DNA from: Leptolyngbya sp. SIO1E4
GTDB taxonomy: Bacteria > Cyanobacteriota > Cyanobacteriia > Phormidesmidales > Phormidesmidaceae
DNA length: 64,000 nucleotides
Assembly: GCA_010672825.2 (NCBI GenBank)
Contig: JAAHFU020000003.1
Coordinates: 186,001 to 250,000, forward strand
Reading direction: 5' to 3'
Shown: one piece after another, positions 53,971 to 63,474 of the stretch
Layout of the letters: the number at the start of each line of letters is the position of its first letter
Position numbering within the stretch: position 1 is the stretch's first letter
Program-made: the position numbers and the translations under genes
The notes under the pieces: model-generated
Told to the model about the DNA's origin: nothing
What the model saw: only the letters and a program-made list of their open reading frames with translations
Database searches by the model: none

Positions 53971-54777
53971 ATGTCTCAACATGTTTTGATTACCGGTGCC
54001 TCGCAGGGGGCTGGCAAAGCAACAGCGCTGAGGTTTGCAACAGGCGGGTGGGATGTCACCCTGGCAGCCCGCAACCCTGCCCGCCTTGACGCAGTCGCCC
54101 AACAAATTCAAGCCATGGGGCAGCAGGCCCTAGCCGTGCCAACCGATGTGGGCAAAGCGGAGCAGGTTGCGACCCTGGTGGAGAAATCTATCGCTACGTT
54201 TGGCCAGATAGATGCCCTGATCAACAATGCTGGCATTTGTCTGACTGGCCCCATCGAAAACACGAGCCTTGACGATTGGCATCGCATTTTGGATACCAAT
54301 TTGTGGGGCTGCATCCACACGATTCAGGCAATTTTGCCTACCATGCTCAACCAGGGCCGAGGCACGATTATCAATGTGGGTTCCTTTGGCGGCAAAATGC
54401 CCATTCCCCAAATGACCGCCTATTGCACCAGCAAATATGCCCTGACAGGGCTGACAAACTCACTGCGGCTGGAATTAGCATCTAAAGGTATCCATGTGGG
54501 GATTGTGCATCCTGGAGTCATTAAAAGCGACTTTTTAGAGCGGGCCATGTTTCGCGGTCACACAGACGCAGATGCCCGCGATCGCCAACAGCAAATGACT
54601 CAGCTATTGGATGCGAGTTGGGCCAGCCAGCCAGAGGATATTGCAAAGGCCGTGTGGAAGGCCCTGGCGCAGCGGCAGCACGAGGTCGTGGTCGGGCCAA
54701 CCGCGATCGCCACAGAACTGCATCGCCTGTTTCCGCAGTTCACCCAGTGGGCCTTATCTAAAGGGGCAAATGGCTAA
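53971..54777 (+). CDS. Short-chain dehydrogenase/reductase
   Basis: 268 residues with the classical SDR pattern: cofactor motif TGASQGAGKATAL (about 8-20), Asp of the adenine pocket in PTDVGK, NNAG (about 87-90), catalytic Ser in INVGSFGG, and Y-x-x-x-K in YCTSKYALTG (about 151-160). The R-N pair after the first strand-helix unit (AARNPARL) favours NADP(H). The substrate cannot be inferred. Single gene with no operon partner. Confidence 0.88.
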   Translation: MSQHVLITGASQGAGKATALRFATGGWDVTLAARNPARLDAVAQQIQAMGQQALAVPTDVGKAEQVATLVEKSIATFGQIDALINNAGICLTGPIENTSLDDWHRILDTNLWGCIHTIQAILPTMLNQGRGTIINVGSFGGKMPIPQMTAYCTSKYALTGLTNSLRLELASKGIHVGIVHPGVIKSDFLERAMFRGHTDADARDRQQQMTQLLDASWASQPEDIAKAVWKALAQRQHEVVVGPTAIATELHRLFPQFTQWALSKGANG

Positions 54778-54804
54778 GGAGATTTCTCCCTCACAAAATG
54801 CCAG

Positions 54805-54915
54805 TTATAGCCTTGTTCAGGTGAGTCCAGTACATCTGGGTCTAGGCAGGGTCTAGGGTTTGGGGTTTAGGGTGTGCTTGATTAGCCTGCATACCGCAAT
54901 ATGTATAAACCGCAG
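54805..54915 (-). repeat. Dispersed repeat family, copy C (inverted)
   Basis: On the minus strand the block order is GCGGTATGCAGGCTAATC, AAGCACACCCTAAACCCC, AAACCCTAGACCCTG, AGATGTACTGGACTCACC, TGAACAAGGCTATA. This is the same order as copies A and B with one or two CCCCAAA heptamers. It fills most of the gap between the convergent SDR and mfd genes. Confidence 0.8.
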
Positions 54916-54953
54916 CTTTCCGGGCAGGGTATCGATCGCTCTAGACGGCCACC

Positions 54954-57900
54954 CTAGACGGCGATCGCCCCTTCCCGGTCTCCCAACCCGGCCTGCATAT
55001 AGTGAAACCACTCCACCAAATTTTCCACCTGCTTGTCAGGCTTTAAAACCCCTAACCCCCGCACGGTGACTTTGCCGGGCGCGTAAACAAATCGAGCCTT
55101 CAGATGACCGGGGATCTTTTCGAAGAGCCGCTTCCAGGCGGGTTCTTCCATGGGGGTCTCAAGCACAATGTGGGGTTTGCCTTCCGGTTTAATGCGAGAG
55201 AAGCCGAGCTGCTTAGCCATTTGCTTGAGTTCTAGCACACGGATCAGCTGCTCTGTGGCGTGGGGGATAGCGCCGTAGCGATCGCTCAAATCTGCCGCAA
55301 TTTGGGTTAACTCCCGCTTGCTTTCTGCAGAGGCCAGGGCTCGATAAGCACTCATCTTTTGCTCCACATCATCAATGTAGTTATTGGGGATAAAGGCAGT
55401 GACTTTGAGATCCACCTGGGTGTCGTCCACTTTGGGAATTTCCTGACCGCGAATTTCGGCAATCTCTTCTTCCAGCATGTCCATATACAGATCAAAGCCG
55501 ACGGCATCCATCTGACCCGACTGTTCGACCCCGAGCAGGTTGCCCACCCCGCGAATTTCCATGTCGCGCATGGCGAGCTGATATCCAGACCCCAGTTGGG
55601 CAAACTCCTGAATCGCGCGCAGGCGCTGGCGGGCCTTGGGGGTGAGGGTGCGCTGGCGGGGGTAAAACAGCCAGGCATGGGCTTGAATGCCCGATCGCCC
55701 AACCCGACCCCGCAGCTGATAAAGCTGAGACAGGCCAAACCGATGGGAATCTTCAATCAGGATGGTATTGACGCGGGGAATATCCAGCCCGGATTCAATG
55801 ATGGTGGTGCACACCAGAATGTCGGCTTCCCCGCTGCTAAAGCCCAGCATGGTGGACTCTAACTCGCCCTCTTGCATCTGACCGTGGGCGATCATAATAC
55901 GCGCCCCCGTGACCCACTCCCGCAGCCGGGCTGAGACCTCTTCAATGCCCTCAACCCGAGGCACCACGTAAAAGATCTGCCCGCCCCGGTCAAGCTCCTG
56001 GCGAATGGCGCTGCGAATGGCCTCTGGATCATAGGGAGACAGGTGGGTTTTAATGGGGCGGCGAGATGGAGGTGGGGTGGTAATGAGGCTCATTTCTCGC
56101 ACACCAGACAGCGCCATGTAGAGGGTGCGCGGAATCGGCGTAGCACTGAGGGTGAGCACGTCCACCTCTGTTTTCAGGGCTTTGATTTTTTCCTTTTGGT
56201 TGACCCCAAAGCGCTGTTCTTCGTCCACCACCAGCAGCCCTAGGTCTCTGAGGTTGACGGATTTCCCCAGCAGTTGGTGGGTGCCCACCACCACATCTAG
56301 CTCCCCCGTCTTGAGCCTTTGCAGGATGTTTTTTTTCTCTTCCGCCGTGCGGAAGCGGTTTAGCAGACCCACCTGGATAGGGTAGGGCGCGAACCGCTCT
56401 TTCAGGGTGTGGTAGTGCTGCTGCGTCAAAATTGTGGTGGGCGCCAGCAGGGCAACCTGCTTATGGGCCGTGATGGCTTTAAAGATGGCACGCACAGCCA
56501 CCTCGGTTTTACCAAAGCCCACATCCCCGCACACCAGGCGATCCATAGGGCGATCGCTCTCCATGTCTCGTTTTACGTCCTGCACGGCTTTTAGCTGATC
56601 GGGAGTGGCCTGATACGGGAAAGAATCTTCCAGCTCCTGCTGCCAGGGGGTGTCGATCGGGAAGGTAAACCCTTCCAGTTTGGCCCGTTGAGCATAGAGC
56701 TTGAGCAAATCGACCGCAACCTTTTTAACCGCTTTGCGGGCCTTGCCTTTAGTTTTCTCCCAGGCTTTGCCCGTCATTTTATTGAGGGTGGGCGGGCGCT
56801 CTGTCGTCGCCCGATAGCGAGAGAGCGTCCCCACCTGATCGGCCGCCACCCGCAACAGCCCATCGGCGTACTTAATAACGAGATATTCCCGCGTCTCGCG
56901 ATCCACCGTCAGGCTTTCTAACTTCAAGAACTGCCCAATCCCATGGTTCCGGTGCACCACAAAATCTCCCGGCTTCATCTTGTTGGGATCCACCTGTTTG
57001 GAGGTGGCCCGCCGCCGCTTGCGCACATAACCGGGCGTGGCCAGGCTGTGCTGACCAAAAAATTCACGGTCAGTGACGATAACAATGCGGAAAGTCGGCA
57101 GCACAAACCCTTCCAGCTCTGCCAGGCCAGAATATTTGAGCGCGACCGGGGTGTGCTGGGTCTGCAGCTTGTCGATCGCCGGATAGTCCCTTGGGTTCGG
57201 AATAAACTGCGCCGGGCAGTCATGCTCTTGCAGCAGCGCCACCGAACGAGACGGCTGGGCAGAAATCAGCCAAACCGCAAAATTGCGATCGCGCTCGGCC
57301 CGAATCGCCTCTGCCAGCTTGCCAAACTGATGGGGAATCGCAGGCACCGAGCGACTGGCCAAGTTCAGCCCACCGTTCTCCTCCGCCAGTTCGGTCACAT
57401 GCAGAGTGGGAAAGAGGGTGATTTCTTCCAACGCATCGGTAAAGGGGCGATGGAGTTTGGGAAGGGATAAATTTTGAATTTTGAATTTTGTAGAGCTTTG
57501 CTCTTCTCGCAGAGTATTTTGAATTGTTTCTGATCCTTCCCCTGCCTCATCTTCATCCTCTGATCCGTGATCCGTGATCCCTGTCGCCTGAACTTCCTGC
57601 CAGTGATCTTCGACATGTTCGACCCAGCGATCGCTGTGGGCCTGGCACTGATCGGGCTCATCTAGCGCGATGACGGTATTTTCGGGCAGATAATCTAGCA
57701 GGGAGGCGGGGGCGCTGAAGGCCAGTCCCAGCCAGCGGCGCACCCCTTCTGGCCGCGTTCCGTCGTCTAAAGCCTCTAGATCGGTTTCTGAAAAGAGATT
57801 TTCCAGGTGATCTTGTGCCTTCAGAGCGTCCAAAATGAGGGGCACATAGTCGGTGGGGGTTAGCACTAAGCGGTCGATGGCGTCCAGCGATCGCTGGGTG

Positions 57901-58538
57901 GCGGGGTCAAATTCTCGGATGCGCTCTAGCTCATCTCCAAATAGCTCTAATCGCAGCGGCAGTTCCGACGCCACCGGAAACACATCAATAATGTCTCCCC
58001 GCTGCGCCCATTGTCCTTCGGTTTCTACCAGGGGCACGCGCTCATACCCCAGGCGGGCCAGGCGCTTGGCCAGGTCTTTAAGGTTAATTTCTAGCCCTTT
58101 GCTGAGGGTGAGGCAATAGTCTTTGAGGATGTCAACCGGGGGCAGGTGGGGCTGGAGGGCGCGTTCGGTGGCGACAATGGCGAGTTTTTCGGGCGCTGTG
58201 CCACGGGTCAAGTCGGCCAAAGCCTGGAGCTGGCCCCAGGTCATTTCTGATTCTTGATCAAAGGGATCGTAGGGCGATGCCTCAGAGGTGGGATAAAAGT
58301 GCACCGTGCCCCAGCCCATGGCTTCTAATTGGGTGGCCCAGCGGCTGGCCTCCTCTAAGGTGGCTGTTACCACCAGCAGCGGGGCGTGCTTTTCTTGGGC
58401 CAGGGTTGAAGCCACCAGCCCTTTAGGGAGCCGAGACACCCCACTGAGCTTGAGCGGCCCCGACTGGTCTAGTTTGCTAAGCAGCTCTCTGCTGAGGGGC
58501 GATCGCCCTAAAGCCCGAATTACAGAGGAAAACGCCAT
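54954..58538 (-). CDS. mfd: Transcription-repair coupling factor Mfd
   Basis: 1194 residues from ATG 58538. Order: UvrB-homology N-terminus ([21 protein letters not shown]), then the RNA-polymerase-interaction domain around [10 protein letters not shown]. The superfamily-2 translocase follows: Walker [19 protein letters not shown] (about 645-662), DEEQRFG (DEEQ box), [13 protein letters not shown] and [10 protein letters not shown] (motif VI). The C-terminal TRCF domain contains [16 protein letters not shown]. Mfd removes RNA polymerase stalled at lesions and recruits UvrA. Anomaly: a non-conserved segment at about 57465-57600 looks like an intergenic repeat translated in frame. Confidence 0.95.
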   Translation of the reverse strand: MAFSSVIRALGRSPLSRELLSKLDQSGPLKLSGVSRLPKGLVASTLAQEKHAPLLVVTATLEEASRWATQLEAMGWGTVHFYPTSEASPYDPFDQESEMTWGQLQALADLTRGTAPEKLAIVATERALQPHLPPVDILKDYCLTLSKGLEINLKDLAKRLARLGYERVPLVETEGQWAQRGDIIDVFPVASELPLRLELFGDELERIREFDPATQRSLDAIDRLVLTPTDYVPLILDALKAQDHLENLFSETDLEALDDGTRPEGVRRWLGLAFSAPASLLDYLPENTVIALDEPDQCQAHSDRWVEHVEDHWQEVQATGITDHGSEDEDEAGEGSETIQNTLREEQSSTKFKIQNLSLPKLHRPFTDALEEITLFPTLHVTELAEENGGLNLASRSVPAIPHQFGKLAEAIRAERDRNFAVWLISAQPSRSVALLQEHDCPAQFIPNPRDYPAIDKLQTQHTPVALKYSGLAELEGFVLPTFRIVIVTDREFFGQHSLATPGYVRKRRRATSKQVDPNKMKPGDFVVHRNHGIGQFLKLESLTVDRETREYLVIKYADGLLRVAADQVGTLSRYRATTERPPTLNKMTGKAWEKTKGKARKAVKKVAVDLLKLYAQRAKLEGFTFPIDTPWQQELEDSFPYQATPDQLKAVQDVKRDMESDRPMDRLVCGDVGFGKTEVAVRAIFKAITAHKQVALLAPTTILTQQHYHTLKERFAPYPIQVGLLNRFRTAEEKKNILQRLKTGELDVVVGTHQLLGKSVNLRDLGLLVVDEEQRFGVNQKEKIKALKTEVDVLTLSATPIPRTLYMALSGVREMSLITTPPPSRRPIKTHLSPYDPEAIRSAIRQELDRGGQIFYVVPRVEGIEEVSARLREWVTGARIMIAHGQMQEGELESTMLGFSSGEADILVCTTIIESGLDIPRVNTILIEDSHRFGLSQLYQLRGRVGRSGIQAHAWLFYPRQRTLTPKARQRLRAIQEFAQLGSGYQLAMRDMEIRGVGNLLGVEQSGQMDAVGFDLYMDMLEEEIAEIRGQEIPKVDDTQVDLKVTAFIPNNYIDDVEQKMSAYRALASAESKRELTQIAADLSDRYGAIPHATEQLIRVLELKQMAKQLGFSRIKPEGKPHIVLETPMEEPAWKRLFEKIPGHLKARFVYAPGKVTVRGLGVLKPDKQVENLVEWFHYMQAGLGDREGAIAV

Positions 58539-58920
58539 TTCGTTGCCACCATCCACAGCAAAAACATCCCCTGATGCACTACACCAGGGGTTACTTTAAT
58601 CTCAAGAATTGGCTGCGATCGCTGGCCCCTGAAGGTTGGGTACCCAGCAGCCATGATTTATAGGCTAACATCACCGGCTGCAAGCGGCTTGGTAGGCAGG
58701 TGTGTAAACCTGCTGATGATAGCACCGTCGGTGAGGGCGGTAAGGCGAAGATTTAGTGACAGCGTAGTCAGGTTAACTGGAGGCATTTCGCTGCCCCCAG
58801 ACCCCATCGACCAGGACGTTCCGCCGTCCTGGACCTCGCGGAAGGAAGGGATTGATGAAGCAGATGCAACGGTTCGTTCCAACTCAATATTCGGTTGGGT
58901 CATTTGAGGGACAGACGTAG
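58539..58920. other. Intergenic region upstream of mfd
   Basis: No firm gene. A minus-strand open frame (58658-58903) has no ribosome site or family resemblance. Nothing else identified. Confidence 0.4.
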
Positions 58921-59115
58921 CTAAACCCCCTCTAAATTTTCCTGATCGAGTTCAGCTTCAAGTGCTTCCCAGCTTACGGTTTCTTCTTGTTCTCGTGATC
59001 GCGAAACCAAGACATCATAAAAGTCTTCCCAAAGCTCTCCTCATTCCTGCAAATCCAAAATGACTGCCGTTTTTTCATCGTCTTCATTCACGACAAATTG
59101 CACGCTATGCATCAT
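58921..59115 (-). pseudogene. Antitoxin-like small gene with internal stop
   Basis: Reading from ATG 59115: MMHSVQFVVNEDDEKTAVIL, DLQE, an in-frame TGA at 59041-59043, then GELWEDFYDVLVSRSREQEE and TVSWEALEAELDQENLEGV to a stop at 58921. Apart from the TGA the 64-codon frame is coherent and matches the small acidic antitoxin-type proteins common in cyanobacteria (TAVILDLxEYxELWEDFYD). Probably inactivated, or translated only as a 24-residue peptide. Confidence 0.65.
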
Positions 59116-59180
59116 TTTTTGCCTCCTATAAATCCAGTATTTTTATTATCCGATAATAAAAATGCAAAAAATAATCGATC

Positions 59181-59381
59181 TTAAGTTGTGATTGTTAGCT
59201 GCAATTCTTGGGGATTTAAGAGCTGACGTTTAGAGGCATTAAGAAACTCAATACTGATCGGTTCTTCTGTTTCGTCATAACTGACGATGACACCTCCCGG
59301 CTCAGAAATGGCGTTGGCTGGAAATGCCTCGCGGAAGACAAAAATCAGAATATCTGCCTCTGCATCATATTTAACTTTCAT
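59181..59381 (-). CDS. DUF2283 family protein (antitoxin-like)
   Basis: 66 residues: MKVKYDAEADILIFVFRE, then a loop with GGVIVSYDETEEPISIEFLNAS. This is the typical DUF2283 pattern of paired beta strands with D-x-x-x-D and a C-terminal strand. These small proteins usually follow a DUF4258 gene, as here (11-bp overlap), and the pair is regarded as toxin-antitoxin-like. DUF2283 would be the antitoxin. Experimental support in cyanobacteria is thin. Confidence 0.75.
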   Translation of the reverse strand: MKVKYDAEADILIFVFREAFPANAISEPGGVIVSYDETEEPISIEFLNASKRQLLNPQELQLTITT

Positions 59382-59637
59382 CAGGCTCCTCCTGCCAATA
59401 TCGCTTGACTTGGTTTGTCCAGTACAGGGTCAAAATTCGCTGCGTATCGCCAATCTCAACAAATATGATTCTCAAAAGTCCTTTGTTACGCCGAGATTGA
59501 GCCACTAAAACATCATCTTCAGCCACAGACTGCTGAGGATTATTCAACACACCCTCAACTTCTTCACGAGTAATGCCTAATCGTTTTTGCCATTGTTGCT
59601 GTCGCGCCTCAGCATGCTTCGTCCAAACAATTTGCAT
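59371..59637 (-). CDS. DUF4258 family protein (toxin-like)
   Basis: 88 residues: IVWTKHAEARQQQWQKRLGITREEVEGVLNNPQQ, the standard DUF4258 start with T-x-H-A-x-x-R, then LRIIFVEIGDTQRILTLYW. The fold is related to RelE/BrnT-type RNases. It is upstream of and overlaps the DUF2283 gene. The conserved His and Arg near the N-terminus are present, so it could be an active toxin. Confidence 0.75.
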   Translation of the reverse strand: MQIVWTKHAEARQQQWQKRLGITREEVEGVLNNPQQSVAEDDVLVAQSRRNKGLLRIIFVEIGDTQRILTLYWTNQVKRYWQEEPDES

Positions 59638-59699
59638 CCGCCCCTTTTACCCTTCAACCTAACCTCCGAAGAGCTGCTCCGCGTCTACCCCCTCTTACC

Positions 59700-59745
59700 C
59701 ATCCACCCATCCACTCTTTATCCACCCATCCACCCATCCACTCTT
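59700..59745. repeat. Short tandem repeats of ATCCACCC units
   Basis: Irregular heptamer/octamer repeats (CCATCCACCCATCCACTCTT and variants) between the DUF4258 gene and the end of the TIR-STAND gene. A related GGATGGGTGGATGGGTGGG tract lies inside that gene near 61888, where it encodes a Pro/Ser-rich linker. Confidence 0.7.
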
Positions 59746-62417
59746 CAACCTTCACCCAACTCTTCCAACAACTTCTCACACTCCTCCCGCAACGGAATCC
59801 CCAACTCCGTCGTCAGCGCCAATGCCTGCTGACAATACTGCTGCGCAACCTCTACCTCACCTAAAGCTTGATGTAGTTCTGCCAAATGCTTTAGGACTTC
59901 AGCGTTTAGAGAGCGCTCACCCGTTTCCTGGCAAATTGTCAGTGCGTTCTGCAGTGCTTCTGATGCATCTGGATATCGTTCCAACTTAATGAAAACTTTG
60001 CCAAGTCCTGCTAGTGCATATCCTTTGCCTGGTAAACTGCCAGTTTCAAGTGCAATCGCAAGTTTCTGATTCTGTAAATCTAAAGCCCTAGAGTAATCAC
60101 CAAGGGCACAATACGCATCTCCCAGGTTACCCAGAGCAATCCCTTCGCCCTGACGATCGCCAATCTCGCGAGCAATGATCAGATGTTGCTGATGGTAGTC
60201 GATGGCCTGCTCATACTGCCCCAGACTGTAGTACGCATTCCCCAGATTGCCCAGGGCAATGCCTTCACTCTGGCGATCACCCATCTCGCGAGCAATGGTC
60301 AGCTTTTGCTGATGGCAGTCAATGGCCCGCTCATACTGTCCCAGATTTTTGTAGGCAGTCCCCAGATTGCCCAGGGCCTTGCCTTTCCCCTGGCGGTCAC
60401 CCATTTCCTGTGCAGCAGTCAACGCTTTCTTACACCATTCAATCGATTGGTTCAGATTTCCCAGGCACCTACTAGCGTTACCTAAATCGAGAAAACATCG
60501 GATTTTTACAGTCGAGGACACTTTGGGAGCCAAGCGAGTGCTGAGTTGCATCAGCTCCCGATAGTTGCCCCAGATGAATAGTTGCCAATGCAGTGCTTGA
60601 TTTGTGGACTCAAGTTGCCGCAGGTAAATCTCACTGGCTTGCTCCCAATCCTCAACTTGGCAGTAATGGTCAAAGGCTTCTAGATACCCACGCACGGTTT
60701 CCAGATTAGGCGCATCGGGGGCAGGCTCGTAGGCCATGATCCAGAGGTGTGCGGCCTGGCGTTCGGCCTGGTGCCAGGTGTCGGTATCGGTTTTGAGCTG
60801 GTTGTAGGCGACAGAGCGGATCAGGTTGTGTTGGCGAATGAGTAAGGGGGCGGTGTCGTCGGTAACCGTGTCGAATTCCACCAGGAGCCGGTCTTGCAAG
60901 GCATCAAAGGCAACTTGGGGGTCGTCGCTCTCGGGCAGCATGGCATGCCAAAAGGCGACAGGCACCGGACGACGAAAGACGGCGCTGGCGCAGAGCATAT
61001 GGCGGGCGGGGTCAGGCAGGCTCTGTAGGGATTGCTCGACCCGCTGGCGAACCCGACGACGAAACAGGCGACTGCGGGAAAGTTTGTGAGTTTTCAGCGT
61101 CGAGGCTGCTGTGAATTCAGCTTCGTAGTGGTGCCAGTAGCGGGCGATATTGCCCTGAAAGGGAGCCTGGCGAATTTCGTCAGCAATCACCCGCAGCACG
61201 AGGGGATGCCCGTCGTAAAAGGCACCGATGCGGCGGAGATAGTCTTGGTCGGTAGCAGAGGTACCTAACCCTAGCTTTTGGAATAGCGCCTGCTGTTCAT
61301 CCGAGTTCAAGCCGTGGAGGGGTTCACAGTGCCAGAACTGGGGATACCGGGAAGCAAAGGTATCCAGATCACCGGGAATATCCTGGCTGGTGAGCAGCAG
61401 TTGGCTGGGGCAGTGGGTGCCTGCCAGAAACTGCTGCAGTAAATCTAGCCAGAGGGGGTCACAAAATTCGCTCCACCCTTCCTGCTCATCGCCCTGTAGT
61501 AACCGTTCCAGAGAATCAATTTGCACATAGCAAGGATGGCTGCATAGGCGATTGAGGATGTGGACGAGGAGCGTGGCAGAATCTTTCTGGTCTTCTAGGG
61601 TGGGTTCTTCGCCCAGGGTGCGGAGCAGAGCTGCGCCGCTGCTGGCAAAGTCTGGGGTGAGGCTGCGGTCATCCAGGCTGAGGCGATAGTAAGGGCGGGC
61701 GGTGGTTGCGTCTGTGTTCATCAAGTTGGCAAATACCCGTTCGGCCAGGGCTGTTTTGCCAATGCCCGTTATGCCGACGATCGCCAGCACTCGGCAATTG
61801 CTGCTGAGGCGGGTGGTGAGCTGGGCAGTTTCGGTGTCGCGGCCGGTGAAGGTTTGGGGGTTGTAGGTGGAGAATTGAGGAGCGGGGAGTGGATGGGTGG
61901 ATGGGTGGGAGGGTAGGGGGGAAAGGGGAGTGGGGGAGGTGGGGCTGGGTTGGAGGGATTTGAGGGTTTGGCGGAGGGATTGAATGACGTTGAGGAAGGC
62001 TTGGTTTTGGTTGGCCCAGGTGGTGATGGGTTGGGCGTCTTGGGGCAGCACCTGGAGTTTGCTGAAGGGGGTGCCTTGCCAGTCGCAGGGCTTGAGAATG
62101 ATGGGAATGACGCGGGCGGTTTTGGCTTCGTGGCGCTGCAGAGCCTGCTGCATTTGCTCGTCATAGCAGTGGTCTGAGGCGATGAAGCGGGGGCTGACTA
62201 GCAGCAGAATGACCTGGGCGGTGGCGAGGTGCTGTTGGGTCTCGGCTTCCCATTCGGCTCCGGCTTCGATCGCGCGATTGTGCCAGGCTTGAATGGTTCC
62301 CTGGCGCTTTAGGGTGGCCAGATGAACGTCGAGTTCTTCCCGCAGATCGTCATCTGTATGGGAGTAGGCAATAAAGACGCTAATGGGGGACGGCGAAGGG
62401 GGGGCGGCTGAGGTCAT
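59745..62417 (-). CDS. TIR-STAND NTPase-TPR protein (NLR-like)
   Basis: 890 residues. TIR domain (about 10-145): SVFIAYSHTDDDLREELDVHL, the catalytic-type Glu region in ATAQVILLLVSPRFIAS and SDHCYDEQM. A Ser/Pro-rich linker (about 160-185) follows. The STAND NTPase (about 195-480) has FTGRDTETAQL, Walker A VGITGIGKTALAERV and Walker B-like YVQIDSLERLL. TPRs run from about 640 to the end (QYERAIDCHQQKLTIAREMG units). TIR-STAND proteins act as NLR-like sensors that deplete NAD+ or signal on infection; whether this one does is inference. No neighbouring effector gene. Confidence 0.85.
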   Translation of the reverse strand: MTSAAPPSPSPISVFIAYSHTDDDLREELDVHLATLKRQGTIQAWHNRAIEAGAEWEAETQQHLATAQVILLLVSPRFIASDHCYDEQMQQALQRHEAKTARVIPIILKPCDWQGTPFSKLQVLPQDAQPITTWANQNQAFLNVIQSLRQTLKSLQPSPTSPTPLSPLPSHPSTHPLPAPQFSTYNPQTFTGRDTETAQLTTRLSSNCRVLAIVGITGIGKTALAERVFANLMNTDATTARPYYRLSLDDRSLTPDFASSGAALLRTLGEEPTLEDQKDSATLLVHILNRLCSHPCYVQIDSLERLLQGDEQEGWSEFCDPLWLDLLQQFLAGTHCPSQLLLTSQDIPGDLDTFASRYPQFWHCEPLHGLNSDEQQALFQKLGLGTSATDQDYLRRIGAFYDGHPLVLRVIADEIRQAPFQGNIARYWHHYEAEFTAASTLKTHKLSRSRLFRRRVRQRVEQSLQSLPDPARHMLCASAVFRRPVPVAFWHAMLPESDDPQVAFDALQDRLLVEFDTVTDDTAPLLIRQHNLIRSVAYNQLKTDTDTWHQAERQAAHLWIMAYEPAPDAPNLETVRGYLEAFDHYCQVEDWEQASEIYLRQLESTNQALHWQLFIWGNYRELMQLSTRLAPKVSSTVKIRCFLDLGNASRCLGNLNQSIEWCKKALTAAQEMGDRQGKGKALGNLGTAYKNLGQYERAIDCHQQKLTIAREMGDRQSEGIALGNLGNAYYSLGQYEQAIDYHQQHLIIAREIGDRQGEGIALGNLGDAYCALGDYSRALDLQNQKLAIALETGSLPGKGYALAGLGKVFIKLERYPDASEALQNALTICQETGERSLNAEVLKHLAELHQALGEVEVAQQYCQQALALTTELGIPLREECEKLLEELGEG

Positions 62418-62554
62418 CGGTGCAAGCCCTATAGCAGGTTGGGAGTGCCCTTTCTGACCGTCAGTATAGCGGCTGTTTTTATTGAATGCGGGAAGGGGAA
62501 GGGGGCGATCGCAGATCAGAGATGACCACAGATGTTGAACACAGTTTTAAAGAA

Positions 62555-62585
62555 CAAGCGGGGAGGCATGATGCCTCCCCGCTTG
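62555..62585 (-). terminator. Rho-independent terminator of psbO
   Basis: A perfect 15-bp inverted repeat, CAAGCGGGGAGGCAT, a one-base centre and ATGCCTCCCCGCTTG, lies 47 bp after the psbO stop. On the minus strand it is followed by TTCTTT. It also separates psbO from the downstream TIR-STAND gene. Confidence 0.9.
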
Positions 62586-62631
62586 CGATACAAACGAGTG
62601 CGATAAACACTCAGGCTAAAACTAGCAACCC

Positions 62632-63474
62632 TTAGGCCGCTGCATCGTAGGCTTCTTCAACGTAGCCGTAGAAAATGCCCTGCACTTTAATATCAACGGG
62701 GGCCGCTGTTCCCATATCGGTGTCAGAAGGCTGAACAGCCAGGAAGGTGCCAGCAATTTCACCGGTCTCGTTGTCTACCTTGGAGATTTGTAGGGAAATG
62801 TTGCCTTCGCCAATGTCAAAAGCTTTGGTATTTTCCCGACGAAGTTCTTCACTGTCTCCCCGAGCTGGCAGAGCAACCGCTGTATCATACCCAGTGGCCA
62901 AACCCCGACCCTTCGGATCTAAGAAGTTAGAGGTTCGGTAAGACGGCACCTTGTAGCTGCCCTCTAAGTCGGTGTAGGTAGTCACCGCATCTAAACCAGT
63001 CTGAGAATGAGCCTTCAGCCCTTTGATGGTGAATAAGAACGGCTCCTGCTCACCCCCCGGTAGCTGTACAGTGATGGCCTGAAAGTCCATACCATCTCTT
63101 TCTAAGAAGGTCAGGCTACCGTCAGATTCAACCACGAGGTCACCGCGCACCTGATCTAAAGAAGAGGTGTAACGGGTCAGAGCCTTCCCTGGAATAAACT
63201 CTGCTTCACGACGGGTGTTAGAAGGCTCTTCCTTCACAAAATAATTTGTCGGCTCTAAGCAGAGACCGGCAATCTGATAACGCTTACCGGACTCCAGGGG
63301 AATCGTGCCTCGGCTCGTTTCTGAAAGCTGAGGACACTTGTTTGCCAACCCTGTGTTTCGAATCTGATCGTAAGTGAGAGGAACATCTGCCGTGGCGACA
63401 GGCCCTTCGCTACAAGCCGTTAAAAATCCTAAGCAAACTGCTAGGAAAGCAACAATGAGCGCGCGATACCTCAT
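62632..63474 (-). CDS. psbO: Photosystem II manganese-stabilising protein PsbO
   Basis: 280 residues from ATG 63474, preceded by GAGG; the longer frame to 63588 adds an N-terminus not seen in the family. The signal peptide MRYRALIVAFLAVCLGFLTA directs it to the thylakoid lumen. Family blocks are LTYDQIRNTGLANKCPQL (first conserved Cys), QIAGLCLEP (second Cys; disulfide), FVKEEP, KGRGLATGYDTAVALP and EIAGTFLAVQPSDTDMG. PsbO stabilises the oxygen-evolving Mn cluster. Monocistronic, ending at the strong hairpin at 62555-62585. It marks this as photosynthetic host DNA. Confidence 0.97.
   Translation of the reverse strand: MRYRALIVAFLAVCLGFLTACSEGPVATADVPLTYDQIRNTGLANKCPQLSETSRGTIPLESGKRYQIAGLCLEPTNYFVKEEPSNTRREAEFIPGKALTRYTSSLDQVRGDLVVESDGSLTFLERDGMDFQAITVQLPGGEQEPFLFTIKGLKAHSQTGLDAVTTYTDLEGSYKVPSYRTSNFLDPKGRGLATGYDTAVALPARGDSEELRRENTKAFDIGEGNISLQISKVDNETGEIAGTFLAVQPSDTDMGTAAPVDIKVQGIFYGYVEEAYDAAA

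Noticed and set aside
54954-58538. Mfd split or frameshifted at the repeat insertion
   Set aside because: The frame is continuous through 57465-57600 and all helicase motifs follow in order, so the gene looks intact.
58658-58903. 81-codon minus-strand frame upstream of mfd
   Set aside because: No ribosome site, family match or operon context; could be real but not supportable.
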